From Rhodobacterales bacterium (GTDB taxonomy: Bacteria; Pseudomonadota; Alphaproteobacteria; Rhodobacterales; Rhodobacteraceae), in contig PDRZ01000016.1 of the NCBI GenBank assembly GCA_002747035.1, positions 1-64,000 of the forward strand: a DNA stretch of 64,000 nt. The letters are read 5' to 3'. Positions 42,699 through 50,320 of this stretch are shown one piece after another (positions within the stretch are counted from its first letter, which is position 1; each line of letters opens with the position of its first letter). A program made the translations under genes and the position numbers. The notes under the pieces are model-generated. The model was not told the DNA's origin. It saw only the letters and a program-made list of their open reading frames with translations, and ran no database searches.

Positions 42699-43919
42699 TC
42701 ACAACAGCTGTTCCAAAGCCCCGATCAACTGATCCACCTCCGCCGCGCTGGTGTAATGCACAAAGCTCAGGCGCAAGACACCCTTTGCCGGGTCCGCCCC
42801 CATGGCACTCAGCGCCCGCACCGCATAGAAATCACCACCCCCCGCCATAATCCCGTGAGCAGCCAGCGCGGCGGCAGCCTCTTCGCCGCTGCCGGGCAGT
42901 TCTATGGCCACGGTCGGGGCCCGCACCGCCGCATTGGAAGGCCCCAGAACCCGCGCGGCATTCTTCCCTCCCAGATAGTCCAGAAGCGGTTGCAGCAGGG
43001 TCACCTCGTGGGCGCGCATCAAATCATGCACCCCCGCCGCCCGCGCCGCCGCGTCGCCCGCGATCCCGTGATGGGCGGCCAGCGCGTCGATATAATCGGC
43101 CATGCCCGCACAGGCCGCCACCTGCGCATGATCCGGCCCCGCCGGAGTAAAGCGTTTGTACAGACAGTCGGCATTGAAATAATGCCCCTGATTGGGCAAC
43201 AGTTCACCAAGGCCGCGGCGAATGACCATCACCCCCTGATGCGGCCCATAGGTTTTATAGCTTGAAAACAAATAGATATCCGGCCCCAACGCGCCCAGAT
43301 CGGGCAATCCGTGTGGCGCATAGCTGACCCCGTCCACACAGACAAACGCCCCCGCCGCATGGGCCAGGGCGGTGATCTGCGCAACCGGGTTGATTTCGCC
43401 CACCACGTTGGAACAATGAGGAAAACAGACAAGCCGCACCTTTTCATCCAACAGGTTATCAAGCGCGGCGACGTCAAGATGCCCGGTCTCGGGGTCGATC
43501 TTCCATTCCCGGATTTCGATTCCCTCTTCGACCAGCCGCCGCCACGGCCCGGTATTGGCCTCATGATCCTGATTTGTGACGATGATCGCCTCGCCCGGTG
43601 CCATGAACCGGCGAAAGGCATTGGCCAGAACATAGGTATTCTGGCTGGTCGATGGCCCAAAGGACAGCTCGTCCGTCGCCACGCCCATCATCGCGGCAAG
43701 CCGGGCGCGGGCCTCGTCCATCTCCTCTCCGCCAAGGCGGCTGGCCTCGTAAGGCGCATAGGGTTGCACCTTGCGCTGGTGATAGAACCGGGTCAGCCGG
43801 TCGATGACGGGCTGACAGGCATAAGACCCGCCCGCATTTTCGAAAAACGCCTGCCCCTGCAGGGTCGGTTCCTGAAACGCCGGAAAGTGCGCGCGTACAA
43901 ATGCCATGTCCAATTGCAT
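42699..43919 (-). CDS. Class V aminotransferase, cysteine-desulfurase-like
   Basis: 406 residues from ATG 43919 (AAGGAGGGCAAC before the start); the frame to 44048 adds a cysteine-rich leader not typical of the family. FFENAGGSYACQPVIDRL opens the fold, SFGPSTSQNTYVLANAFRR holds the phosphate contacts, VTNQDHEANTGPW and VDGVSYAPHGLPDLGALG carry the PLP-binding Asp/His, and the Schiff-base lysine is in YLFSSYKTYGPHQGVMV near 235. A related enzyme, selenocysteine lyase/kynureninase-like, is possible. A desulfurase active-site loop Cys is not evident, so the reaction is unsure. Confidence 0.85.
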   Translation of the reverse strand: MQLDMAFVRAHFPAFQEPTLQGQAFFENAGGSYACQPVIDRLTRFYHQRKVQPYAPYEASRLGGEEMDEARARLAAMMGVATDELSFGPSTSQNTYVLANAFRRFMAPGEAIIVTNQDHEANTGPWRRLVEEGIEIREWKIDPETGHLDVAALDNLLDEKVRLVCFPHCSNVVGEINPVAQITALAHAAGAFVCVDGVSYAPHGLPDLGALGPDIYLFSSYKTYGPHQGVMVIRRGLGELLPNQGHYFNADCLYKRFTPAGPDHAQVAACAGMADYIDALAAHHGIAGDAAARAAGVHDLMRAHEVTLLQPLLDYLGGKNAARVLGPSNAAVRAPTVAIELPGSGEEAAAALAAHGIMAGGGDFYAVRALSAMGADPAKGVLRLSFVHYTSAAEVDQLIGALEQLL

Positions 43920-44358
43920 GTTGCCCTCCTTGATCCACCCCGTTTTGTTCCACCCGGTTTCGGGGCACGGTTTCGGAAACACGGTGAGGCAGGATGCGCC
44001 GCTCTGCAAGCCCGAACAACACGCTGGCCCACATAATACCCGGCCCACATAGAATACACGCTTAAAGCGTTTCCGCGTTACGTTGACTCAGCGTGATGTG
44101 GAAACGCTTTAAATATCAGGCCAATCGCCCGATTTTTTCGGGGTCGGTCGCCCCAACACCCCCGAGGCGTTGCAATCGGCCTGTCGCTGGCGCGGAGTCA
44201 TCGGGCCGCACGGTGCGCGAATTCATCGTCGGCTGCGTGATCGCACCCTCGCTGGTGTGCTTTGCCTGGATGACCCACTTGATAACCCATGGGCTTGGAT
44301 AAGGACCTGGATGAGCCGCGCAAAGCGGGCGCGAAAGGCAGACCCAAAAGGGAGCGCC
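43920..44358. other. Non-coding stretch containing a palindromic repeat
   Basis: There is no convincing gene between the aminotransferase start and the membrane-protein stop. A 13-bp-arm palindrome at 44062-44112 is the only structured element. Short frames across it have random composition. Confidence 0.45.
44062..44112. repeat. Intergenic palindrome with 13-bp perfect arms
   Basis: TTAAAGCGTTTCC (44062-44074) and GGAAACGCTTTAA (44100-44112) are exact inverted copies around a 25-base centre that itself holds an imperfect dyad (ACG..CGT). Similar TTAAAGCGTTT palindromes are scattered between genes of alphaproteobacteria. The end motif AAAGCG also begins the 118-bp repeat at 11339 and 23103. 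Confidence 0.7.
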
Positions 44359-44763
44359 CTACATCTCGGCAAACTTGCTGGCGTAATAATAGGCCACATA
44401 AACATTGGCCGCGCTGAACAGCATCGCGATCCAGGGCCATATGCCAGTGCCCCGCACCCGCCACGCCACCCGGATCACCGCCTGAAATACCGCCAGCGAC
44501 AACAGGACCTGAAAGATCGAAAACGGGCCGAACACGGCCTCTGGCCGGTCGGGCATCACCACAAGCGCAATGGAATAGAACACCAATCCCAACGGGACGA
44601 CCAACAGTTGCAGCCCGAAATGCCCGATCCAGAACGTATCGCCCAGCCCCAGCCTGGCACCGAACAACCGCCCGAACCAAGCCGGGCGAAACACCTGCGC
44701 GCGCTGCTCCCAGATTTCCTCGCGGCTCGGCTCGTGGCGAGGATCGCCGCCCTGTTCGCTCAT
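44359..44763 (-). CDS. Small integral membrane protein of unknown function
   Basis: 134 residues: a charged N terminus (MSEQGGDPRHEPSREEIWEQ), then three or four hydrophobic segments (FGLQLLVVPLGLVFYSIALV, SIFQVLLSLAVFQAVIRVAW and WPWIAMLFSAANVYVAYYYA). I know no named family. Its start overlaps the HIT gene stop by four bases, so it is translated after the HIT protein in one operon. Confidence 0.65.
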   Translation of the reverse strand: MSEQGGDPRHEPSREEIWEQRAQVFRPAWFGRLFGARLGLGDTFWIGHFGLQLLVVPLGLVFYSIALVVMPDRPEAVFGPFSIFQVLLSLAVFQAVIRVAWRVRGTGIWPWIAMLFSAANVYVAYYYASKFAEM

Positions 44764-45185
44764 GCCATATCCGCCAGCACGGCGCGGATCTTGTCCGCAT
44801 GGTCCTTGAGCACCGCGAAATCCTCCATGCTGCCCGGCGGGCGCAGCCTGATCCCCTCATGGCGCGGCAGAACGTGGACATGCAGGTGAAACACCTCCTG
44901 CCCGCCCGGTGCTTCGTTGAATTGCTGGATCGTCACGCCGCCAGCCTCAAACGCCGCCATCACTGCGCGCGCCATAAGGCGCACGGTCTTCATCACTGAG
45001 GACAACTGTGCATCCGACGCGTCCAACAGGTTGCGGCACGGGGTCTTGGGAATGACAAGACAATGCCCATCGGCGCGGGGCATGATATCCATGAACACAT
45101 AGGTGTCCTCGTCTTCATAAAGCTTTTCGCTGGGGATTTCGCCGCGCAGAATCTTGGCAAAGATGTTGTCGGGATCATAGGTCAT
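44760..45185 (-). CDS. HIT-family nucleotide-binding protein
   Basis: 141 residues. The histidine-triad motif is EVFHLHVHVLPRHEG near residues 93-107 (HxHxHxx), preceded by the FAKILRGEIPSEKLYEDEDT and DIMPRADGHCLVIPKTPCRN segments of HINT-type enzymes. These hydrolyse AMP-lysine, AMP-amide or similar phosphoramidates. It is complete and of normal length, with the membrane-protein gene coupled downstream. Confidence 0.93.
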   Translation of the reverse strand: MTYDPDNIFAKILRGEIPSEKLYEDEDTYVFMDIMPRADGHCLVIPKTPCRNLLDASDAQLSSVMKTVRLMARAVMAAFEAGGVTIQQFNEAPGGQEVFHLHVHVLPRHEGIRLRPPGSMEDFAVLKDHADKIRAVLADMA

Positions 45186-45372
45186 GGGACGCCTCCGGGA
45201 ATCACGTTTGGGGCGACCCTAATGGGTTTCGCAGCAAAGCTGAATTGCCGGTTTGTTGCGCGGCACCATGCGGCACTGTGCGATACTGCGCCCTTGGCGG
45301 GTGTCGCCCCCCACAACCGCACGCGCATAACGGCTCAACATCGTGTCAGGATCGTGTCAGGGTAGCCCCCTG

Positions 45373-46320
45373 TCAGCCCAGCGCCTTCACCCGGTTTTCC
45401 CGCAACCGCGCGAAATCATCCCCGGCGTGATAAGAGGACCGGGTCAGCGGCGTGGCCGACACCATCGAAAATCCCTTGCCCCAGGCCGCTTTTTCATAGG
45501 ACGCAAATTCGTCTGGATGCACAAACCGGTCCACCGCGTGGTGTTTCGGGGTCGGCTGCAGGTATTGACCGATGGTCAGGAAATCAATGTCGGCGGCGCG
45601 CATGTCGTCCATGACCTGTAACACGGCCTGACGATCCTCGCCCAAGCCCACCATGATGCCAGACTTGGTGAACATGGTCGGATCCATCTCCTTGACCCGC
45701 TGCAACAGCCGCAGGGAATGGAAATACCGCGCCCCGGGCCGCACTGCGGGGTAAAGCCCCGGCACGGTTTCAAGGTTGTGGTTGAACACATCGGGACGTG
45801 CCTCGACCACCTTTTCCAACACCGCCGGATCACATTTGATGAAATCAGGCGTCAGGATTTCAATCGTGGTCCCGGGGCTGCGATGGCGGATTGCCCGGAT
45901 CGTCTGGGCGAAATGTTCCGCGCCGCCGTCCTTGATGTCATCGCGGTCCACGGAGGTGACCACCACGTGGTTCAACCCAAGCTTCTGAACCGCATCCGCC
46001 ACCCGGCCCGGCTCAAACGGATCAAGAGCTTCGGGCGGCTTGCCCGTGGCGATATTGCAAAAGGAACAGGCGCGGGTACACACCTCGCCCATGATCATCA
46101 TCGTGGCATGACCCTGGGTCCAGCATTCCCCCGCATTGGGGCACGCCGCCTCTTCGCATACGGTGGTCAGCTTGTGTTCCCGCATGATCCTGTGGGTATC
46201 GGCATATCCCTTGCCCCCCGGTGCCTTCACCCGGATCCAGCTGGGCTTCTTGGGCTGGGCGTTGTCGGGCTTGCGCGCCTTTTCGGGGTGGCGCTGCTCG
46301 GGAATTTTAAGATCACGCAT
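45373..46320 (-). CDS. lipA: Lipoyl synthase
   Basis: 315 residues from ATG 46320 (MRDLKIPEQ), after AAAGGC; the 29-residue extension upstream looks random. The auxiliary cluster motif [12 protein letters not shown] near 55-66 and the radical-SAM motif CTRACSFC near 81-88 are intact, with VVTSVDRDD and a C-terminal [10 protein letters not shown] containing the RSSY-type serine ligand. It inserts two sulfur atoms into octanoyl groups of lipoyl domains. It is transcribed away from a long non-coding region (46321-47194), which presumably holds its promoter. Confidence 0.96.
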   Translation of the reverse strand: MRDLKIPEQRHPEKARKPDNAQPKKPSWIRVKAPGGKGYADTHRIMREHKLTTVCEEAACPNAGECWTQGHATMMIMGEVCTRACSFCNIATGKPPEALDPFEPGRVADAVQKLGLNHVVVTSVDRDDIKDGGAEHFAQTIRAIRHRSPGTTIEILTPDFIKCDPAVLEKVVEARPDVFNHNLETVPGLYPAVRPGARYFHSLRLLQRVKEMDPTMFTKSGIMVGLGEDRQAVLQVMDDMRAADIDFLTIGQYLQPTPKHHAVDRFVHPDEFASYEKAAWGKGFSMVSATPLTRSSYHAGDDFARLRENRVKALG

Positions 46321-47194
46321 GGGTCGGCCTTTCGATTTCATCCCGATATAAGCGGTTGGGCCGCCAAAGTCACGCAACCAGACAGGGCAAAGTTGACGGT
46401 TCGTCATGCACGCGCTGCATACCCGGTCTTCACTGTGCGGACCGTATCCTGCAACAGGCTGACCAATTCATCAAACCATTCCGTATGGCCGGACAGGTTT
46501 TGGCCCGACAGGGTGCGTCGCACCAAACCGATCCGGCAACCGGGTTCGGGGACGGCATGTCCCGCGAACGCACCAACCGGGCCTCCGCCCCCGCCAATCC
46601 GACCCCGCCAACAGGAGCCAACAGGAAATGATCGCGGCACAGTCGGCGCTCCCGCCCGCTTGGGAACGCGCCTGCGCGCCCCCCTCGCCGGTTGTTACGG
46701 ATCACATAGATTGGCATATTTCAGGGAATAAGTGATTTTAACCGGGATTATGTGGAAAGCTCAACAATTAAAGGGCTTTACGATGGTGCAAGAGGGCGCA
46801 CCGGACTGAAATCATGAAACACATGAATTGGCATATACCAACGCGGACCAATGAATGGATCATTTAGATTGGCAAATGCCCTGAGCCTTCAATTGATTGT
46901 CGAAAGCTTTTCAAAAGGCTTTCAAAGGCCAATAAAAAAGGTGGTTTGAAGAATGGGACGTTACAGAAACCGTTGGAAACCTTGAAGCCTGGAGAAACCC
47001 AAGGTGGGAACTGACTTCCTACCTTGGAGGCCATGGGTGAGCTGGTCGGAAACACCCTGTGAAATATGGTAAAAACCATCGGTTAGGGTAAATGCGACTT
47101 CAATTAAGGTAGGAAGGAAACCTGCTCAGATTTCGCCAAGGCTTTGTCCTACTTGCATACCCCGTGAGGAAGTGGTTTCGGCCAATACAACACA
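46321..47194. other. Long non-coding stretch between lipA and luxI
   Basis: About 870 bases without a convincing gene. The left part is G+C rich like the chromosome; from about 46720 the sequence becomes clearly A+T richer, as in luxI and luxR. A minus-strand frame at 46404-46640 ends [20 protein letters not shown], which could be a regulator remnant but has no recognisable domain. An inverted repeat lies at 46999-47027. No tRNA or terminator is seen. Confidence 0.4.
46999..47027. repeat. Inverted repeat downstream of luxI
   Basis: CCAAGGTGGGAA (46999-47010) and TTCCTACCTTGG (47016-47027) pair at 11 of 12 positions around a five-base loop. AAGGTAGGAA recurs at 47106-47115. There is no T run, so this is not a clear terminator. 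Confidence 0.55.
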
Positions 47195-47797
47195 CTAAGC
47201 AGAGATTTTTTCTAGTTGGCTCTCAAAGTCTATACGCAGCACACAAATTCGACCATCCCGCTGTTTTGCGATTGGGCCAAATTGATATGCGACGAAACCG
47301 GCACGGGAAAAAATGCGCCGAAATACGGGGTTCATCATTCCCAACAGCGTGCGTCCGCCTCTTGACCGGGCATAGTCAATTCCAGCTTGGATCAAGGCAG
47401 AAAGGACCATGTTTCGATCTTTAGCTTGAACGAGCGGCGAGATTGCCAACCTGGAAGCTTCCCAAGCAAAGTCCGAAGCGATCTCTTCTTTAAGTATCCC
47501 GGCGGGCAGGTTGGGAATTCTTCCCCGATGGGCATCGAGTATCATATAGGTGCATGATCCCTGATCATTATCGCAGCGCATTAGGCGCATACACCCTATT
47601 ACACATCCCCCAGCTATTGCGACAACATGGATGGACGCAGGAGTATCATATTGGTCAAACTCACACCCCATAGCTTGGTATAAGTTCCAACCCATGCCAG
47701 AGATAAAGACGTCACGACGCAACTTAAGGCACTGGACATAGATTTCATGGTCTAAGTCGGGATCTGTCAGGTCAACAATTTGAACTTCAAAAGGCAT
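47195..47797 (-). CDS. luxI: Acyl-homoserine-lactone synthase, LuxI family
   Basis: 200 residues from ATG 47797 (MPFEVQIVDL); the start has no strong ribosome site, and a 25-residue longer frame exists. Conserved LuxI residues are present: Arg in LRRDVFISGMGW (27/28), Phe 31, Trp 37, the acidic EFDQYD (46-51), Arg 71 in GCMRLM, and the WEASRLAI segment near 115. It should join an acyl chain from acyl-ACP to S-adenosylmethionine to give an N-acyl homoserine lactone. luxR lies 38 bases upstream on the same strand, so the two are probably co-transcribed. The chain length cannot be predicted. Confidence 0.88.
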   Translation of the reverse strand: MPFEVQIVDLTDPDLDHEIYVQCLKLRRDVFISGMGWNLYQAMGCEFDQYDTPASIHVVAIAGGCVIGCMRLMRCDNDQGSCTYMILDAHRGRIPNLPAGILKEEIASDFAWEASRLAISPLVQAKDRNMVLSALIQAGIDYARSRGGRTLLGMMNPVFRRIFSRAGFVAYQFGPIAKQRDGRICVLRIDFESQLEKISA

Positions 47798-47835
47798 TTT
47801 TAGCACATCATAACCAATTATGAGAAAGTATCCTT

Positions 47836-48441
47836 TTAGTAGTATTTCGCTGCGATTCCACCCCATTTCCAAAGCGAATACAAACCAAGCGTGACCTTGA
47901 AGGAAGATGTCCCGACCTGTTTGCAGATAGCTTGTTTCCGTTGATTGACAGCAGAGATGGTAACCCCAAGGTCAGAAGCTATCTCTTTATCCAGCATTCC
48001 CTCTTCGGCCATTTCCATCACGTCTATTTGCGGATCGGTAAGATTTGATAGCCGGCGCATCAGGTCAAGGCGGTGGGTTGCTTGGCATAATTTCCGCGCT
48101 TCTGATACATGTTCTTCCCCAAGATGATGGTTCACGCCACCAAAAACCATCGTGTTTCCACCTAGGTTTGAAACGCATAAAAAATTGCTATCAGCGCCGA
48201 AAAGCCGAGCTTCCTCGAAGAGCGGCGTCGCCATTTGATCATCTGTCAGAATGGATGCTGCGGATTGCCGATGATTGGATCTGGCAAAATCAAAAACCGG
48301 ATCAATTTCATGAAAACGGTGTTCAAAATACCTGTGTTCCCATTCCTCTGGAAAAGTGGTCGTCGCGCCATTCGGTTGCTGACCAGGTGCGAGAAGCACA
48401 TATCCAAAATCTGAAAAATGCTCTTGAATAGGTAGGTGCAT
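47836..48441 (-). CDS. luxR: LuxR-type quorum-sensing regulator
   Basis: 201 residues; a strong ribosome site (AAGGGGAGGG) precedes ATG 48441. The autoinducer-binding domain keeps W34, Y38, D47 and P48 (EEWEHRYFEHRFHEIDPVF) with the spacing of TraR W57, Y61, D70, P71, but starts about 23 residues later than TraR. The C-terminal LuxR helix-turn-helix is LTDPQIDVMEMAEEGMLDKE then IASDLGVTISAVNQRKQAI. The order luxR-luxI on one strand and the shared A+T-rich composition suggest they moved as a unit. The upstream region carries motifs shared with the prophage control region. Confidence 0.9.
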   Translation of the reverse strand: MHLPIQEHFSDFGYVLLAPGQQPNGATTTFPEEWEHRYFEHRFHEIDPVFDFARSNHRQSAASILTDDQMATPLFEEARLFGADSNFLCVSNLGGNTMVFGGVNHHLGEEHVSEARKLCQATHRLDLMRRLSNLTDPQIDVMEMAEEGMLDKEIASDLGVTISAVNQRKQAICKQVGTSSFKVTLGLYSLWKWGGIAAKYY

Positions 48442-48463
48442 TGTGAAACCCTCCCCTTAAGGT

Positions 48464-48500
48464 TGTATATCATAAAAATACGTGAAAAATCATAAAGGTC
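48464..48500. promoter_or_regulatory. Candidate left end of the prophage and/or operator cluster before luxR
   Basis: Just 23 bases before the luxR start, the sequence TGTATATCATAA (48464-48475) is followed by ACGTGAAAA and AATCATAAAGG. TATCATAA (48468), CGTGAAAA (48481) and AATCATAA (48488) also occur in the repressor-early gene interval. A 5' TG is the usual first dinucleotide of Mu-like phages. The exact end cannot be fixed without the right end and the 5-bp target duplication. Confidence 0.4.
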
Positions 48501-48525
48501 AAGCAGTCGCTAGTGAGCATTCCAC

Positions 48526-48693
48526 ATGGACACACGTGAACAATTAGCCGAGATATTAGAGCGACTTACAGGCCATCAACTAGCTGATGCGCTAGAGTAT
48601 TTAGCCCGCTACTACGAATCACCTAGGCAGGAAATCGCGACTGGAACTCACGCAAAAGCGCGGGCAAGTCTTCCTCGGGGATCTTGTCAATAA
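48526..48693 (+). CDS. Possible small protein at the prophage left edge
   Basis: A 55-residue frame from ATG 48526: MDTREQLAEILERLTGHQLA, DALEYLARYYESPRQE, then a tail to TAA 48691-48693. The first 37 residues look like real, helical coding sequence; the tail overlaps the 3' end of the repressor gene on the other strand. There is no strong ribosome site. It may be a phage accessory protein or chance. Confidence 0.3.
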   Translation: MDTREQLAEILERLTGHQLADALEYLARYYESPRQEIATGTHAKARASLPRGSCQ

Positions 48694-48973
48694 TCCGGTG
48701 AATTCGGGTTTTTGGGTCGTTGATTGGATTGTCTGTATCCAACTCAGATGCGCGTTCAAGCCCAAGCACGGGAAGGATTTTCGCAAGAGAACGCTCACTT
48801 AGCGTTTCGGTCGATCCATTCGTAAATTTCGAAAGGGTGTTCGGAGACAGCTTGGCGGAATTCGCGACTTGCGTCGGATTCGTGCCCTGCAAGGCCATCA
48901 GAATTCTGATGTTTGCTCGCCGTCTATCCCAATCAATTGCCACGCTTAGCCCCCAGTTATGCTGATAAGTCAA
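48623..48973 (-). CDS. Helix-turn-helix repressor of the Mu-like prophage
   Basis: 116 residues (or 106 from GTG 48943). A Cro/CI-type helix-turn-helix, ANIRILMALQGTNPTQVANS, then AKLSPNTLSKFTNGSTETLS, occupies residues 20-70; the C-terminal tail DPKTRIHRIIDKIPEEDLPA is helical. The leftward gene at the prophage left end beside rightward early genes is the position of the Mu repressor c. An inverted repeat, GTTTTCACG/CGTGAAAAC, touches its start codon, suggesting autoregulation. It is shorter than Mu c and lacks an obvious protease-sensitive domain. Confidence 0.75.
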   Translation of the reverse strand: MTYQHNWGLSVAIDWDRRRANIRILMALQGTNPTQVANSAKLSPNTLSKFTNGSTETLSERSLAKILPVLGLERASELDTDNPINDPKTRIHRIIDKIPEEDLPALLREFQSRFPA

Positions 48974-48997
48974 GTTTTCACGAAAAAGCGTGAAAAC
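48974..48997. promoter_or_regulatory. Operator-like inverted repeat at the repressor start
   Basis: GTTTTCACG (48974-48982) and CGTGAAAAC (48989-48997) are exact inverted copies with a six-base spacer, starting one base before the repressor ATG. CGTGAAAA recurs before luxR at 48481. Confidence 0.65.
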
Positions 48998-49050
48998 GGC
49001 AACCTGTAGTTTTGTGCAGTTTTGTGTCAGGCTCTCATAATTTGATGTTG

Positions 49051-49074
49051 TAAATCATAATTTGTTATGATTTA
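49051..49074. promoter_or_regulatory. Operator-like inverted repeat before the early gene
   Basis: TAAATCATAA (49051-49060) and TTATGATTTA (49065-49074) are perfect ten-base arms around TTTG. Additional half-sites TCATAA (49035) and AATCATAA (49083) flank it, giving a spaced array just before the rightward early gene at 49102. Confidence 0.7.
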
Positions 49075-49101
49075 AAATGGACAATCATAACGGAGCGAGC
49101 A

Positions 49102-49386
49102 ATGACAAAACCAACGCCAAAAGTTGCGGCACTTCCTGAAGCCGAAGTCTTTGCCCAGTGGGTTAAGGATTCGATTGAAGCGTTGGGTATGAGGCCATGC
49201 CATTTCCTGGTCGAGAAGGGTCGACCTGGCTCGATTAACCGCGTGTCGCGATACCTGCGAAATCCGAAAGGCATCAAACTCGAAATTGCAGCGCAGCTTT
49301 CGCGCGAAATCGTTGAACAAGCGGAAAAATCAGGCGTCAAACTCGCTGCCGTTCCTGTCCTGGTCAATGACGAGGAACTGAAATGA
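49102..49386 (+). CDS. Early small protein in the position of Mu Ner
   Basis: 94 residues, ATG 49102 after CGGAGCGAG. Segments FAQWVKDSIEALGMRPCHFL and RPGSINRVSRYLRNPKGIKL look helical and DNA-binding, though I cannot confirm a standard helix-turn-helix. Its place, opposite the repressor and first in the rightward operon with an operator array in between, corresponds to Ner/Cro of Mu-like phages. An intrinsic terminator lies 60 bases after its stop. Confidence 0.6.
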   Translation: MTKPTPKVAALPEAEVFAQWVKDSIEALGMRPCHFLVEKGRPGSINRVSRYLRNPKGIKLEIAAQLSREIVEQAEKSGVKLAAVPVLVNDEELK

Positions 49387-49898
49387 ACCGTGATCTTAAG
49401 CATTCTGCCACCCTGACCAAACCACCGCTGAAAGGTCGGGGCACCTTCCCCGGGGACGAAACACCGTCCTCGGGGGGCTTTTTCGACATTGACGCAGCTT
49501 ACGAACACGTCATGCGGAAAACCAAACAACAGCACCGGAATAATAAGGATTGGACAGCCCAGCCTAAACGCACATGGCGTGATATTGAGCGCATTTGCCT
49601 GCCGGGGTATTTTCTTAGTCGTCCATTTCGAGCCATAACCAGTCTTCTGGATCGGGTCGGTCCCGAAGCTTCACGGCTACTGGAGCCGCGTTACGAACGG
49701 CTTTGCGATAAGGGCCGCCTGCCACATCGGCTATCTCTGCTCCGATCTGCATTGCGGTGGCTGCTGACAGCGCCCAGTGACGGGCGGCAATCCATTCGCG
49801 AAAAAACGCCCCGCGATCTTTCTTTTCAAGCCATTTCTGATCCTGAGCAGGAGTCTGTGAAAGGATCGTCAGAACCCTTTTCGGAGGGGCGGGAATGA
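49383..49898 (+). CDS. Doubtful frame coupled to the early gene
   Basis: 171 residues, start overlapping the previous stop by four bases. The first 75 residues, with DIDAAYEHVMRKTKQQHRNN and PKRTWRDIERICLPGYF, look protein-like. However, a terminator hairpin lies inside (49448-49483), and from 49615 the frame is antisense to a better-supported gene and becomes arginine/serine-rich. It may be a truncated early gene whose 3' end was replaced. Confidence 0.3.
   Translation: MNRDLKHSATLTKPPLKGRGTFPGDETPSSGGFFDIDAAYEHVMRKTKQQHRNNKDWTAQPKRTWRDIERICLPGYFLSRPFRAITSLLDRVGPEASRLLEPRYERLCDKGRLPHRLSLLRSALRWLLTAPSDGRQSIREKTPRDLSFQAISDPEQESVKGSSEPFSEGRE
49448..49483 (+). terminator. Intrinsic terminator after the early gene
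   Basis: CCCCGGGGAC (49448-49457) pairs with GTCCTCGGGG (49466-49475) at nine of ten positions, followed by GGC and five T (49479-49483). It would attenuate rightward early transcription before the ParB-like and transposase genes. Confidence 0.6.
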
Positions 49899-50028
49899 AA
49901 CTTTCCAAGTCCAGATTGCCCTCAATCTTGATCCACTCTTGTAGTGTGAACCGTTGCTCTTCTGACAGTAGCCAAAGCAGTTCGTTGGCTCGATTTCGAG
50001 CGGCTTGGGCATATCGCTGCAGATCCAT
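49615..50028 (-). CDS. Unrecognised leftward prophage protein
   Basis: 137 residues with a strong ribosome site (AAGGAGAG eight bases before ATG 50028). The sequence is convincing: ANELLWLLSEEQRFTLQEWI, LTILSQTPAQDQKWLEKKDR and AFFREWIAARHWALSAATAM. It lacks signal or membrane segments and matches no family I know. It is the only leftward gene between the repressor and the portal gene, so it is probably an accessory gene expressed in the lysogen. An inverted repeat lies upstream at 50071-50111. Confidence 0.6.
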   Translation of the reverse strand: MDLQRYAQAARNRANELLWLLSEEQRFTLQEWIKIEGNLDLESFIPAPPKRVLTILSQTPAQDQKWLEKKDRGAFFREWIAARHWALSAATAMQIGAEIADVAGGPYRKAVRNAAPVAVKLRDRPDPEDWLWLEMDD

Positions 50029-50320
50029 GAATGCTCTCCTTGGGTTGGGATACCCCGAGGATAGAGCAGGTCACGAGCGAAGCGAACCCTGTGTTTGCCA
50101 CGCTCGTGACCATCATAAAACCAAGGCTCCACTCGCGGAGACACCGTTGGAAGACGGTGGCGTTGCTGGGCCGGTCGGCGACCCTTTTCCCCACGGATCG
50201 GCCCAGCAACACGATTGCGAAGATCAATTCTGGCCCTTCGTGGGTGATTTCATCGGCGGAATCTGCCTGTTCATCATGCTGTTTGGCAGCCCTTACGTTT
50301 TGGCGGTGTTGTTTCCATGA
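50027..50320 (+). CDS. Small early membrane protein
   Basis: The frame ending at TGA 50318-50320 finishes with HDCEDQFWPFVGDFIGGICL and FIMLFGSPYVLAVLFP, a clear membrane helix, and its stop overlaps the ParB-like start. The true start is uncertain: ATG 50027 gives 97 residues but a weak N-terminal half, and a later start is likely. Function unknown. Confidence 0.45.
   Translation: MNALLGLGYPEDRAGHERSEPCVCHARDHHKTKAPLAETPLEDGGVAGPVGDPFPHGSAQQHDCEDQFWPFVGDFIGGICLFIMLFGSPYVLAVLFP
50071..50111. promoter_or_regulatory. Inverted repeat upstream of the leftward gene
   Basis: GTCACGAGCG (50071-50080) and CGCTCGTGAC (50102-50111) are perfect ten-base arms with a 21-base spacer. An ATCATAA motif (50113-50119), like those near the repressor, follows directly. 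Confidence 0.55.

Noticed and set aside
46404-46640. Minus-strand frame ending in a regulator-like tail
   Set aside because: Only about 35 residues look plausible, there is no domain, and the N-terminal part is glycine/arginine-rich noise.
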